Part shown: one piece after another, positions 49,666 through 58,935 of the stretch
Layout of the letters: each line of letters begins with the position of its first letter
How positions within the stretch are numbered: the stretch's first letter is position 1
Origin: Prevotella sp.
Lineage (GTDB): Bacteria; Bacteroidota; Bacteroidia; Bacteroidales; Bacteroidaceae
Reading direction: 5' to 3'
Assembly: GCA_017470345.1 (NCBI GenBank)
Contig: JAFUEP010000036.1
Location: 1-64,000, forward strand
DNA: 64,000 nt
Made by a program: the position numbers and the translations under genes
Notes under the pieces: generated by a model
Databases searched by the model: none
The model's input: only the letters and a program-made list of their open reading frames with translations
What the model was told of the DNA's origin: nothing

Positions 49666-52600
49666 ATGAAACGATATATCTTATTTGGACTTACCCTGCT
49701 GATGGCCTTCCCGCTCGCCGTTGTCGCCCAGGACGAAGACACCGATGAGGAGGTGGAGGCTGCCGACGTGAGAAGCATCGCGCCCAAGCAGAAACAATAT
49801 GAGACCCGCACCATCCGGGGACAGGTGATCGACGCCACGACGCAGACGCCCGTCGCCGGTGCCATCGTGCGCGCCGCCGACATCGATGGCTACAGCGTGC
49901 TGACTGAGGACGACGGTTCCTACGAGCTGCGTCTGCCCGTCTTCGCATCGGCCGTCTTTGTCACCACGCCCGACTACAACCCCGTGCGCATCGGCCTGCT
50001 CAGCACCGAGCAGCAGCGAGCCGCCCAGCTCTATCCCACGACCTTCACGGCAGAGTATGCCCCGCAGGAGAACGTCCGTGGCGACCAGACGGCCAGCGAC
50101 TTCCGCTACACCAGCGCCATCAACATCAAGAATGAGATTCAGAACCAGCTTGGCGCCTATGCCCATACCGTCAACCGCAACGGCACGCCCGGCGTGGGCA
50201 GCGTCATGTTCGTCCAGGGTCTCAACTCGCTCAATGTCAACGCACAGCCCCTCGTCGTCGTCGATGGCGTCATCGTCGACCAGCAGTACGGTCGCACCCT
50301 GCTGCACGACGGCTTCTACAACGACATCCTGACCAACATCAACCCCAGCGACATCGAGAAGGTGAGCGTCGTGCGAAACGGTACCGCCCTCTATGGTGCC
50401 AAGGGTGCCAATGGCGTCATCCTCATCCAGACCCGCCGCAACAAGTCGATGGCCACCCGCATCACGGCCAACGTCTCGGCCGGTGTCACCTTCGAGCCCA
50501 AGTACATCTCCGTCATGGGCGCCGAGCAGTATCGCGGCTACGCCAGCGAGCTGCTGAAGACCACAGGCACCACCAACCGCCAGTTCAAGTTCCTCAACGA
50601 GGATCCCGACTACTATTATTACACGCAGTACCACCAGAACACCGACTGGAAGGACCTCGTCTATCGCACCGCCATCAGCCAGAACTACGGCATCAACGTC
50701 GAGGGTGGTGACGACGTGGCCAACTACAACCTCTCCGTCGGCTACGGCAACAGCCAGAGCACGCTCAAGAACAACGGCATGGGCCGTCTGAATGTGCGTT
50801 TCAACACCGACATCTCGCTGACCCGCCGGCTCTCGGTCCGTTTCGACGCCTCCTTTGCCAACGTCACCCGCAACCTGCGCAACGACGGCGCTCCCGAGGG
50901 CTACGATGAGGGCACTCCCACGTCGCCCGCCTTCCTGGCCTACGCCAAGAGCCCCTTCCTCAGCCCCTACAGCTACGGTCGCGGCGTGCTCTCTGACAGC
51001 CACTTCGACATCAACGCCGAGGACTACCTGACCGAGGCCCTCTACAGCTACTACAACTCAGGCTACAACTGGCAGCTGGGCAACCCCGCCGCCATCCTGG
51101 AGTACTCGGAGGCTGAGAACAAGAACCGCTTCGAGAACTCGATGCTCAACCTCAGCATTACGCCCAAGTACCAGTTCAACGCCAACCTCTCGCTCTCCGA
51201 GCACTTCAGCTACAACCTGGTCAACACCAACGAGATGTACTACATCCCCATCAACGGTACGCCCAGCTACATCGTCAAGTCGATCAGCAGCGACGTGCGT
51301 CAGAACAATGAGGTGCGCTCGCTGGCCTCCAAGCAGAACTCCGTCCAGAGCGACACCCGTCTCGACTGGCACAACCGCTACGATGCCCACTACATCCACG
51401 TGCTCGGCGGTGCCCGCATCAACTGGGAGAGCTTCACCACCAACTCGCAGGTGGGCTACAACACCGGTAACGACAAGACGCCCTTCATGCGTAAGGATCT
51501 CAGCAACATCTCCGTCGACGGCATCAACGAGAACTGGAACTCGCTGACGTGGTATGCCCAGGCCGACTACAACTACATGAGCCGCTACTATCTACAGGCC
51601 AACGTCAGCGCACAAGGCTCGTCACGCTTCGGCCGCGATGCCGGCTCTGTCCGCCTCTTCAAAGCTCCCTGGGCCCTCTTCTATGGCGCACAGGCCTCGT
51701 GGGTAGTGACCAACGAGCCCTGGCTGGCCAACGTCAAGGGTCTTGACTACCTGCGTCTGACCTGGGGCTACGACGTCAGCGGCAACGACGACATCGACTA
51801 CTATGCCGCCCGCAGCTACTTCCGCGCCTCGCAGTTCCTCCACGCCATCTCGGGCCTCTCCTTCGACGGCGTCGGCAACACCGAGATCCAGTGGGAGACC
51901 ACGCGCCGCTTCAACGCCGGCTTCGAGTCGAGCCTGATCAACAACCGCCTCGGCGTCACCTTCAACTACTTCCGCTCCACCACCGACAACCTGCTCACCC
52001 GCCAGTCGCTCGGATTCCTCAGCGGACTCGACCAGAACTGGTCGAACGGCGGTAAGCTCTCCAACGAAGGCTTCGACGTCAGCTTCACCGCCAAGCTCCT
52101 CGCACTGAAGGACTGGCAGTGGCAGCTCGGTGCCAGCGTGGGCCACTATAAGAACCGCATCACCAGCCTGCCCGACAACGACGCCACCATCCTCACCGAC
52201 GTCTATGGCGCCACCATCCAGACCAAGGTGGGCCAGGCTGCCAACGTCTTCTACGGCTTCAAGTCGCTCGGCGTCATGTCCACCACCGACGAGGCCCAGA
52301 AGGCCAACCTCAGCGTCCGCCAGGCCAACGGCGAGCTCATCCCCTTCGAGGCCGGCGACATCCGCTTCTACGACCTCAACGGCGACGGCGTCATCAGCGA
52401 CGGCAGCGACGGCTATGCCGACGACCGCATCGTCATCGGCGACCCCAACCCCGACATCTACGGTAATATCTTCACCACCCTGGCATGGAAGCGCTTCAAG
52501 CTCGACGTCCGCTTCAACTATTCGCTCGGCAACGACGTCTACAACTACATGCGCTCGCAGCTCGAGGGTGGCAGCCGATTCATGAACCAGACCACGGCCA

Positions 52601-52938
52601 TGCTGCGCCGCTGGCAGGCTGAGAACCAGCAGACCGACGTGCCACGCATCACCTTCCAGGATCCCATGGGCAACGCCCGCTTCAGCGACCGCTGGATCGA
52701 GGACGGCTCCTACCTCCGCCTGAAGGACGTCACCCTCTCCTACGACCTGCCCCTCAAGTCGGAGTTCATCCAGGGCATTCAGGTCTGGATCCAGGGCAAC
52801 AACCTGCTCACCTTCACCAAGTATCTGGGCAGCGATCCTGAGTTCACCATGACCAGCAGCGTCATCGGTCAGGGCATCGACCTGGGCCGTCTGGGCCAGA
52901 GCCGTTCCGTCGTGGCCGGTGTGAAGATCAACCTGTAA
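49666..52938 (+). CDS. SusC/RagA-family TonB-linked outer-membrane transporter (second pair)
   Basis: This 1090-aa protein has signal peptide MKRYILFGLTLLMAFPLAVVAQ, followed by an acidic stretch (DEDTDEEVEAADV) before the carboxypeptidase-like domain (IRGQVIDATTQTPVAGAIV, about 48-120). The plug has VMFVQGLNSLNVNAQPLVVVDGVIV and IEKVSVVRNGTALYGAKGANGVILI, with a shortened repertoire compared with the first SusC. The barrel follows and ends GQSRSVVAGVKINL. The sequence is clearly different from the first SusC, so the two pairs are not a recent duplication. Its SusD partner follows after 36 nt. Confidence 0.94.
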   Translation: MKRYILFGLTLLMAFPLAVVAQDEDTDEEVEAADVRSIAPKQKQYETRTIRGQVIDATTQTPVAGAIVRAADIDGYSVLTEDDGSYELRLPVFASAVFVTTPDYNPVRIGLLSTEQQRAAQLYPTTFTAEYAPQENVRGDQTASDFRYTSAINIKNEIQNQLGAYAHTVNRNGTPGVGSVMFVQGLNSLNVNAQPLVVVDGVIVDQQYGRTLLHDGFYNDILTNINPSDIEKVSVVRNGTALYGAKGANGVILIQTRRNKSMATRITANVSAGVTFEPKYISVMGAEQYRGYASELLKTTGTTNRQFKFLNEDPDYYYYTQYHQNTDWKDLVYRTAISQNYGINVEGGDDVANYNLSVGYGNSQSTLKNNGMGRLNVRFNTDISLTRRLSVRFDASFANVTRNLRNDGAPEGYDEGTPTSPAFLAYAKSPFLSPYSYGRGVLSDSHFDINAEDYLTEALYSYYNSGYNWQLGNPAAILEYSEAENKNRFENSMLNLSITPKYQFNANLSLSEHFSYNLVNTNEMYYIPINGTPSYIVKSISSDVRQNNEVRSLASKQNSVQSDTRLDWHNRYDAHYIHVLGGARINWESFTTNSQVGYNTGNDKTPFMRKDLSNISVDGINENWNSLTWYAQADYNYMSRYYLQANVSAQGSSRFGRDAGSVRLFKAPWALFYGAQASWVVTNEPWLANVKGLDYLRLTWGYDVSGNDDIDYYAARSYFRASQFLHAISGLSFDGVGNTEIQWETTRRFNAGFESSLINNRLGVTFNYFRSTTDNLLTRQSLGFLSGLDQNWSNGGKLSNEGFDVSFTAKLLALKDWQWQLGASVGHYKNRITSLPDNDATILTDVYGATIQTKVGQAANVFYGFKSLGVMSTTDEAQKANLSVRQANGELIPFEAGDIRFYDLNGDGVISDGSDGYADDRIVIGDPNPDIYGNIFTTLAWKRFKLDVRFNYSLGNDVYNYMRSQLEGGSRFMNQTTAMLRRWQAENQQTDVPRITFQDPMGNARFSDRWIEDGSYLRLKDVTLSYDLPLKSEFIQGIQVWIQGNNLLTFTKYLGSDPEFTMTSSVIGQGIDLGRLGQSRSVVAGVKINL

Positions 52939-52974
52939 TCTGAATTGAAAATTGAAAATTGATAATTGAAAATT
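52939..52974. repeat. AT-rich spacer of repeated TGAAAATTGA units
   Basis: The SusC-SusD gap consists of tandem AATTGAAAATTGA words ending at the start codon. They are common as spacers in Bacteroidales. Confidence 0.6.
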
Positions 52975-54783
52975 ATGATTACCAAAGCATATAAATTCAT
53001 CTGTGCAGGCCTGGTCTGCTGCGGCATGGCCGCCGTCACCACCTCCTGCGAGGACTTCTTCGACCAGGAGTCAGACCACGTGCTCTACTCCGGCCATGAT
53101 CACCTCAACAACGCCGTCGACACCATCTACAGCGTCACCGGCATCCTCAACAAGCTGCAGGCCCTGGCCGACCGCACCATCCTGCTCGGCGAGGTGCGCG
53201 GCGACCTGGTCGACCTGACCGACCAGGCCACGAGCGACCTTCGCGACGTGGCCAACTTCAACGTCGGCGACGACAACCAGTACAACGTGCCGCGCGACTA
53301 CTATGCCGTCATCAACAACTGCAACTACTTCATCGCCAATGTCGACACCGCCCTGCGCAGCAACCGCGACCAGAACATCTTCATGCGTGAGTATGCCGCC
53401 GTCAAGGCCATCCGCGCCTGGACCTACCTGCAGCTCGTGCTCAACTACGGCAGCGTACCCTTCGTCACCGAGCCCATCCTGACCAAGGAGGAGGCCGAGC
53501 TCGACTATCCCCGCGCCGACCTGCAGACCGTCTGCCAGTACTTCCTCAACGACCTGAGCGACATCCCCGAGGCCTACAACACGGCCTATCCCGGCTATCG
53601 CATCATCCGCAACCAGGACTCGCGCTTCTTCTGGTTCCCGCTCAGCATCGTCCGCGGCGAGCTCAACCTCTGGGCCGGCAACTACCGCGAGGCTGCCCTG
53701 CAGTACTATAAGTACATCAGCCAGCGCAACGGCATGAACTCCACCTATCCCACCGGCGCCGGCCTGCGCATGTGGATGCCCGGCAATGCCAACTACACCG
53801 GCACGCTGAGCTTCAACTTGAGCTCCTACATCTACTCACAGGAGAGCTACAGCGAGACCAGCGAGCTCATCACCATGATTCCCGGCGACTCCATTCCCGC
53901 CGAGGGCAACTACAGCCAGCTGCGCAACCTGTTCAACTCGACCAGCGACAACAAGCAGCGCTTCAGCATCACCCCCTCCGCCGGCATGGAGGAGATTTCT
54001 GAGGCCCAGGCCAACTGCTGCCTCAGCGCTAATGGCAACACCGTCACCTATGCACCCCTCGGACTCTCCAACCACCGCACCGGCGACCTCCGCCTGTCGA
54101 TGGTTTGGGGCGAGAGCTACTCCATCGACGACATCACCAACGAGCGTCTGGAGACCCAGTCGATCTACAAGTATCAGACGCGCAACGTCCACATCTATCG
54201 CCGCCAGATGGTCTATCTCCGTCTGGCTGAGGCCCTCAACCAGGCCGGTTTCCCCCGCGCCGCCTTCACCATCCTCAGCCACGGTCTGACCAACCAGACG
54301 ATGCAGGCCTACGTCATGCCCTACTACTCGCAGTCCGACTCGCTCTTCCTCGCACAGTTCGACTTCCCCACCAGCCGCTATAACGTCGTCACCGTCGAGG
54401 ACATCATCGGCATGAGCATGGGTAGCAACCACAACACCATCGGCATCCACACACGTGGCTCCGGCTGGACACCCATGAACGAGTACTACCAGCTGCCCGA
54501 GGACACCCTCGCCGCCGCCGACGTGCTCACCCGTCGTCAGCAGCACTTCGTCGACAGCCTCCTGCTCAACGAGAACGCACTCGAGCTCTGCTTCGAGGGC
54601 ACCCGCTTCTACGACCTCATGCGCTTCGCCCTGCGCTCCGACAACCCGGGCCAGTTCATGCAGGACCACATCTACGCCCGTCGCGGCAAGGAGGGACGTG
54701 CCAGTGTCCAGGCCGACATCAAGGCTAACCTCGCCGACCAGCGCAACTGGTATCTCCGCTGGAACGGCAAGATCGGCTTCTGA
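52975..54783 (+). CDS. SusD/RagB-family nutrient-binding lipoprotein (second pair)
   Basis: The 602-aa product starts at the ATG at 52975; a TTG nine bases earlier lies inside the spacer repeat. The lipobox is TTSC at C25 followed by EDFFDQES. The TPR-like helices include AVKAIRAWTYLQLVLNYGSVPFV. The C-terminal SusD motif is LLNENALELCFEGTRFYDLMRFAL. It closes the seven-gene operon and is followed by a hairpin terminator. The partner is the SusC directly upstream. Confidence 0.95.
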   Translation: MITKAYKFICAGLVCCGMAAVTTSCEDFFDQESDHVLYSGHDHLNNAVDTIYSVTGILNKLQALADRTILLGEVRGDLVDLTDQATSDLRDVANFNVGDDNQYNVPRDYYAVINNCNYFIANVDTALRSNRDQNIFMREYAAVKAIRAWTYLQLVLNYGSVPFVTEPILTKEEAELDYPRADLQTVCQYFLNDLSDIPEAYNTAYPGYRIIRNQDSRFFWFPLSIVRGELNLWAGNYREAALQYYKYISQRNGMNSTYPTGAGLRMWMPGNANYTGTLSFNLSSYIYSQESYSETSELITMIPGDSIPAEGNYSQLRNLFNSTSDNKQRFSITPSAGMEEISEAQANCCLSANGNTVTYAPLGLSNHRTGDLRLSMVWGESYSIDDITNERLETQSIYKYQTRNVHIYRRQMVYLRLAEALNQAGFPRAAFTILSHGLTNQTMQAYVMPYYSQSDSLFLAQFDFPTSRYNVVTVEDIIGMSMGSNHNTIGIHTRGSGWTPMNEYYQLPEDTLAAADVLTRRQQHFVDSLLLNENALELCFEGTRFYDLMRFALRSDNPGQFMQDHIYARRGKEGRASVQADIKANLADQRNWYLRWNGKIGF

Positions 54784-54805
54784 CCCCACGCTCTTTCCAT
54801 CACAC

Positions 54806-54850
54806 AAAGGTGTGCCACATTGAGGAGACTCAATCTGGCACACCTTTCTT
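54806..54850 (+). terminator. terminator of the fasciclin/SusCD operon
   Basis: The stem AAAGGTGTGCCA / TGGCACACCTTT with an inner ATTGAG/CTCAAT stem lies 22 nt past the last stop codon. The T-tract is short. Confidence 0.7.
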
Positions 54851-54901
54851 ATAGTCGTTAAAAAGAGACCCGAAGTGTTTCTTTTTTTCAAAAGAAAGTG
54901 T

Positions 54902-54909
54902 TACCTTTG
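54902..54909 (+). promoter_or_regulatory. promoter -7 element of the sugar-permease operon
   Basis: TACCTTTG fits TAnnTTTG; TTTC is found 20 nt upstream instead of TTTG. It is 24 nt from the start codon. Confidence 0.6.
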
Positions 54910-54933
54910 CAGTCATAAAACCAATAACGAACA

Positions 54934-56259
54934 ATGAAGACAGATTCCATACTCACGAAAGACGGCGTCAGCCTCGTCCTGCCCTTTATTCTCATCACGT
55001 CGTGCTTCGCCCTCTGGGGCTTTGCCAACGACATCACCAACCCGATGGTGAAGGCCTTCTCCAAGATCTTCCGCATGAGCGTCACCGACGGCACCCTCGT
55101 CCAGGTCGCCTTCTATGGCGGCTACTTCGCCATGGCCTTCCCCGCCGCCCTCTTCATCCGCCGCTTCAGCTATAAGGCCGGCGTCCTCATGGGCCTCGGA
55201 CTCTATGCCACGGGCGCCCTGCTCTTCCTGCCGGCGAAGATGATCGGGGCCTACGGCTGCTTCCTCCTCGCCTATTTCGTCATGACCTGTGGCCTGTCGT
55301 TCCTCGAGACCTCCTGCAACCCCTACATCCTCACCATGGGTAGCGAGCAGACGGCCACGCGACGCCTCAACCTCGCCCAGTGCTTCAATCCCTGCGGCTC
55401 CATCATCGGCATGTTCGTCGCCATGAACTACATCCAGGCCCGTCTCAATCCCCTCAGCAGCGACGAGCGCGCCCTCCTGAGCGACGCCGAGTTCGACGCC
55501 CTCAAGGCCCAGGATCTCAGCGTCCTCATCTCCCCCTATCTCATCATCGGCCTCGTCATCGTCCTGATGTTCGTCGTCATCCTGCTCACCCGCATGCCCG
55601 CCGACGGCGACAAGAGCCGCGACCTCCACTTCGCTGTCTCCCTGCGCCGTCTCATCCGCCAGCCCCGCTATCGCGAAGGCGTCGTCGCCCAGTTCTTCTA
55701 CGTCGGCGCACAGATCATGTGCTGGACCTTCATCATCCAGTATGGCACCCGCATCTTCATGGCCGAAGGCATGAGCGAGCAGGCCGCCGAGGTGCTCTCC
55801 CAGCGCTACAACATCGCCGCCATGCTCCTCTTCATCTTCAGCCGCTTCCTCACCACGTGGCTCATGCGCTGGTATCGCCCCGCCGTCCTCCTCGTCGTCT
55901 TCGGCCTCCTCGGCATGGTGCTCACCGCCGGCGTCATCCTCCTTCAGAACCGCCTCGGCCTCTACTGCCTCGTCGGCGTCAGCGGCTGCATGTCGCTCAT
56001 GTTCCCCACCATCTATGGCATCGCCCTCCGCGGCCTCGGCGACGACGCCAAGTTCGGCGCCGCCGGCCTCATCATGGCCATCCTCGGCGGCTCCGTGCTG
56101 CCCCCCCTCCAGGCTATGATCATCGACCGTGGCACCGTCCTCGGCTCCTTCCCCGCCGTCAATGCCTCCTTCATCCTCCCCCTCTTCTGCTTCCTCGTCG
56201 TGGCCCTCTATGGCCATCGCGTCACCCGTCATACCCCGTCTGCCCTCCCCAACGACTAA
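54934..56259 (+). CDS. fucP: FucP-type sugar:proton symporter (MFS)
   Basis: This 441-aa protein has about 12 transmembrane segments. FucP-branch motifs are clear: LITSCFALWGFANDITNPMV near the N terminus, LSFLETSCNPYILTMG (the LETxxNPY motif) and RRLNLAQCFNPCGSIIG. The family imports L-fucose, glucose/galactose or related sugars with protons. The substrate cannot be fixed; no fucose catabolic genes are present, but an oxidoreductase that may act on a sugar follows after 25 nt. Third codon positions here are extremely C-rich, as in the next three genes. Confidence 0.88.
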   Translation: MKTDSILTKDGVSLVLPFILITSCFALWGFANDITNPMVKAFSKIFRMSVTDGTLVQVAFYGGYFAMAFPAALFIRRFSYKAGVLMGLGLYATGALLFLPAKMIGAYGCFLLAYFVMTCGLSFLETSCNPYILTMGSEQTATRRLNLAQCFNPCGSIIGMFVAMNYIQARLNPLSSDERALLSDAEFDALKAQDLSVLISPYLIIGLVIVLMFVVILLTRMPADGDKSRDLHFAVSLRRLIRQPRYREGVVAQFFYVGAQIMCWTFIIQYGTRIFMAEGMSEQAAEVLSQRYNIAAMLLFIFSRFLTTWLMRWYRPAVLLVVFGLLGMVLTAGVILLQNRLGLYCLVGVSGCMSLMFPTIYGIALRGLGDDAKFGAAGLIMAILGGSVLPPLQAMIIDRGTVLGSFPAVNASFILPLFCFLVVALYGHRVTRHTPSALPND

Positions 56260-56284
56260 ACGACCAACCCCTAAACTACCAACA

Positions 56285-57589
56285 ATGGACCGCCGACATT
56301 TCCTCAAAGACCTGGGCGCCATGGGCGCAGGCGTGCTCGCCCTCACCAGCCCCTGGCTCACCACCTTCGCTTCCGCCGACGCCACCGTCGGCCATCGCCT
56401 CCGCTTAGGCCTCATCGGCCCCGGCTCCCGCGGCCGCTTCCTCCTCAGCTTCCTCGTCCAGAACCCCAAGTGCGACGTCGTAGCCTTCGCCGACATCTAT
56501 CAGCCCTCGCTCGACGAAGCCCTCAAGATGGTGCCCACGGCCAAGACCTATCATGACTACCGGCGCCTGCTCGACGACCCCTCCATCGACGCCGTCGTCA
56601 TCGCCACGCCCCTCAACACCCACTACCAGATAGCCCTCGACGCCTTCGACGCCGGCAAGCATGTCTTCCTCGAGAAAGCCCTGGCCTACACCATGGAGGA
56701 GACCCTCCATCTCTACCAGCGCCACCGTCAGACCGGACTCATCTTCTTCAGCGGCCAGCAGCGACTCTTCGACCCCCGCTACATCAAGGTCATGGAGATG
56801 ATCCGCATGGGGCTCTTCGGAGAGATCAACGCCGTCCACGCCTTCTGGCATCGCAACGGCGACTGGCGCCGCGATGTCCCCTCGCCTGAGCTCGAGCGCC
56901 TCATCAACTGGCGCCTCTACCGCGAGTCGTCGAAGGGGCTCATGACCGAGCTCGCCTGCCATCAGCTGCAGGTCGGCACGTGGGCCCTCGGCAAGCTCCC
57001 CGTCAGCGTCATGGCCACAGGCGCCATCACCCATTGGCGCGACGGCCGCGAGGTCTACGACAACATCCACTGCATCTACGAGTTCGACGACGGGCGCCAG
57101 ATGACCTACGCCTCCGTCATCTCCAACCAGTTCTATGGCCTCGAGGAGCAGATTCTCGGCAACCTCGGCACCGTCGAGCCAGAGCGCGGCAAGTACTACT
57201 ACGAGAACTACGGCCCCGCCCCCGCACCCGCCTTCGTCCAGATGCTCATGGAGTGGGAGGACAGCCTCTTCGGCGCCAACACCTTCGCCGGCAGCAGCTG
57301 GGACCCCGAGGTGGCCCGCAACAACCCCGGCGAGTGGATTCTCGGCAAGGCCCCCGAGTCCGACGGCACCTCACTCCTCCTCGAAGCCTTCGTCGAGGCC
57401 GCCATCACCCGTCAGCAGCCCCCACGCATCATCGAGGAGGGCTACTATGCCACCCAGCTCTGCCTCATCGGCCATCAGGCCATCGAGGAGCATCGCCCCG
57501 TCGCCTTCCCCGACGCCATGCGCATCGGCTACGCACCCTATGACACCCCCGCCACCACCACTGACAACCCAACCATCGCAGCCCTATGA
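56285..57589 (+). CDS. Tat-exported Gfo/Idh/MocA-family oxidoreductase
   Basis: The 434-aa product starts at the ATG at 56285, which opens a twin-arginine signal (MDRRHFLKDLGAMGAGVLAL); a longer frame begins inside fucP and is ruled out. A Rossmann NAD(P)-binding domain follows (RLGLIGPGSRGRFLLSFL, then VVIATPLNTHY) with FLEKALAY replacing the usual EKP motif. The C-terminal catalytic domain includes LMTELACHQLQVGTWALG with the family His. Periplasmic members include GH109-type and sugar-oxidising enzymes. Given the upstream sugar permease, a sugar or sugar-derivative substrate is inferred. Confidence 0.88.
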   Translation: MDRRHFLKDLGAMGAGVLALTSPWLTTFASADATVGHRLRLGLIGPGSRGRFLLSFLVQNPKCDVVAFADIYQPSLDEALKMVPTAKTYHDYRRLLDDPSIDAVVIATPLNTHYQIALDAFDAGKHVFLEKALAYTMEETLHLYQRHRQTGLIFFSGQQRLFDPRYIKVMEMIRMGLFGEINAVHAFWHRNGDWRRDVPSPELERLINWRLYRESSKGLMTELACHQLQVGTWALGKLPVSVMATGAITHWRDGREVYDNIHCIYEFDDGRQMTYASVISNQFYGLEEQILGNLGTVEPERGKYYYENYGPAPAPAFVQMLMEWEDSLFGANTFAGSSWDPEVARNNPGEWILGKAPESDGTSLLLEAFVEAAITRQQPPRIIEEGYYATQLCLIGHQAIEEHRPVAFPDAMRIGYAPYDTPATTTDNPTIAAL

Positions 57590-57828
57590 ACCGTCCCGGC
57601 ATCCTCATCACCTATCGCCGCCTCCGCACCGAGGCCCTCTGGCTCGCCCTCAGCCTCGTCGTCGCCTGCGGCCTCAATGTCTACGCCATCATCCATTACC
57701 ACGCCCCCTGGACCGAGCTTCTCACCTCTGTCCTCTACGTCCTCATGGCCACCGCCGTCGTCTATCTCATCCTCCTTCTACTCCGCCTCCTCTTTTGGGG
57801 CCTACGCCGGCTGATCATCAAATCCTGA
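57586..57828 (+). CDS. small two-helix membrane protein
   Basis: This 80-aa protein has two hydrophobic segments (about 17-36 and 45-70: LWLALSLVVACGLNVYAII and VLYVLMATAVVYLILLLLRL) and basic ends. Its start codon overlaps the oxidoreductase stop by 4 nt (ATGA), which supports real translation. I do not recognise a family; similar short proteins are annotated as hypothetical in Bacteroidales. Confidence 0.7.
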   Translation: MNRPGILITYRRLRTEALWLALSLVVACGLNVYAIIHYHAPWTELLTSVLYVLMATAVVYLILLLLRLLFWGLRRLIIKS

Positions 57829-57861
57829 CCCCATAAGTCCCAACGCTCCCACTTCCCAACT

Positions 57862-58677
57862 ATGTCCTACATCACCATGCTCGGCACCGGCAACGCCCTC
57901 GCCACCCACTGCTACAACACCTGCTTCACCCTCCACGGCCCCGACCCCGACTCCCTCCTCCTCGTCGACGCCGGCGGCGGCAACGGCATCCTCACCCAGC
58001 TCGAGCGTGCCGCCATACCCCTCGACGCCATCGCCAACCTCTTCGTCACCCACGCCCACACCGACCATCTCCTCGGCTGCATCTGGATGATGCGCATGGC
58101 CCTCCAGAAGCGCCATCCCCTCCACGTCTGGAGCCATCGCAAGGTCGTCGACCTCCTCACCTACATCTGTCGTCAGATCCTGCCCCCACGTCAGTCGCGC
58201 GCCATCACCTACGCCGACGACCCCGCCCCCGACGCCTTCGTCGTCATGCACACCCTCCAGAGCGCCGACCACTTCAGCGTCGGCTCCTTCCGTCTCCAGT
58301 GCTTCGACATCCTCTCCACCAAGGAGCCCCAGTACGGCTTCACCGCCCTCCTCCCCGACGGCCAGCGCCTCTGCTGCCTCGGCGACGAGCCCTTCAACGA
58401 CGCCTGCCGCCCCTACGCCGAGCGTGCCGACTGGCTCATGAGCGAAGCCTTCTGTCTCTACGACGACCGCGACCGCTTCCATCCCTACGAGAAGCACCAC
58501 AGCACCGTCCTCGACGCCGCACGACTCGCCCAGCAGCTCGCCGTCCGCAACCTCATCCTCTACCACACCGAGGACAAGACCCTCGCCACCCGCCGCCAGC
58601 GCTACACCGCCGAGGCCCTCACCGCCTTCACCGGCCGCGTCTACGTCCCCGACGACCTGGAGCGGATTGACCTCTGA
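57862..58677 (+). CDS. metallo-beta-lactamase-fold hydrolase (RNase Z-like)
   Basis: This 271-aa cytoplasmic protein has the zinc motif VTHAHTDHLLG with H64, H66, D68 and H69. It begins ITMLGTGNALATHCYNTCF, like RNase Z/ElaC-type MBL proteins. Further ligands are expected in LCCLGDEPFN and near the late LILYHTEDKT. Members act as tRNA 3'-endonucleases or as small-molecule hydrolases; the absence of a recognisable long flexible arm and its operon context argue for the latter, but this is uncertain. It is the last gene of the permease operon, 33 nt after the small membrane protein. Confidence 0.85.
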   Translation: MSYITMLGTGNALATHCYNTCFTLHGPDPDSLLLVDAGGGNGILTQLERAAIPLDAIANLFVTHAHTDHLLGCIWMMRMALQKRHPLHVWSHRKVVDLLTYICRQILPPRQSRAITYADDPAPDAFVVMHTLQSADHFSVGSFRLQCFDILSTKEPQYGFTALLPDGQRLCCLGDEPFNDACRPYAERADWLMSEAFCLYDDRDRFHPYEKHHSTVLDAARLAQQLAVRNLILYHTEDKTLATRRQRYTAEALTAFTGRVYVPDDLERIDL

Positions 58678-58760
58678 ATGCGACGATGCTTCCCCCGCCT
58701 TAGGAGGAGGGGCGATTATTCATTTGTCGAGCCGTTAAATTAAAGTGACGAATTACAAAC

Positions 58761-58790
58761 AAAAAGTCCACCGTTAAAGGACGATGGACC
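58761..58790 (-). terminator. tracrRNA intrinsic terminator
   Basis: On the minus strand the stem GTCCATCG / CGGTGGAC (one G-U pair) is followed by TTTTT, ending the tracrRNA. Confidence 0.85.
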
Positions 58791-58844
58791 GGGGCCTAAT
58801 GTTTTCACAACGGAATAATCCTTATTGTGATTTGCTAAAAATTA
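58762..58844 (-). ncRNA. tracrRNA of the type II-C CRISPR-Cas system
   Basis: Transcribed away from cas9. After the promoter the RNA starts near TAATTTTTAGCAAATCACAA (anti-repeat), continues TAAGGATTATTCCGTTGTGA and AAACATTAGG, and ends in an intrinsic terminator hairpin. The TCACAATAAGG...CCGTTGTGA stem and AAACATT linker are the form I know from Bacteroidota II-C tracrRNAs. The anti-repeat predicts crRNA repeats starting near TTGTGATTTGCT. The exact 5' end is inferred from the promoter; the array is not in the window. Confidence 0.88.
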
Positions 58845-58850
58845 GTAGTG

Positions 58851-58882
58851 CAAAGATAAAGTTTTTCTTAGAATCTACCAAA
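58851..58882 (-). promoter_or_regulatory. tracrRNA promoter
   Basis: Minus-strand TTTG (58882-58879), exactly 20 nt spacer, and TATCTTTG (58858-58851) match the consensus perfectly and point toward the tracrRNA. Confidence 0.88.
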
Positions 58883-58900
58883 TATTTCAAAAGAAATTCG

Positions 58901-58908
58901 TATTTTTG
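58901..58908 (+). promoter_or_regulatory. cas9 promoter -7 element
   Basis: TATTTTTG fits TAnnTTTG and is 27 nt from the cas9 start codon. No TTTG lies 20 nt upstream, so it looks weaker than the divergent tracrRNA promoter with which it nearly overlaps. Confidence 0.55.
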
Positions 58909-58935
58909 TCTCAAAATAACTAAAAATACAGAATT

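Noticed and set aside
54913..56496. 527-codon open frame on the minus strand
   Set aside because: Antisense to fucP and the oxidoreductase start; strongly acidic, His-rich low-complexity product.
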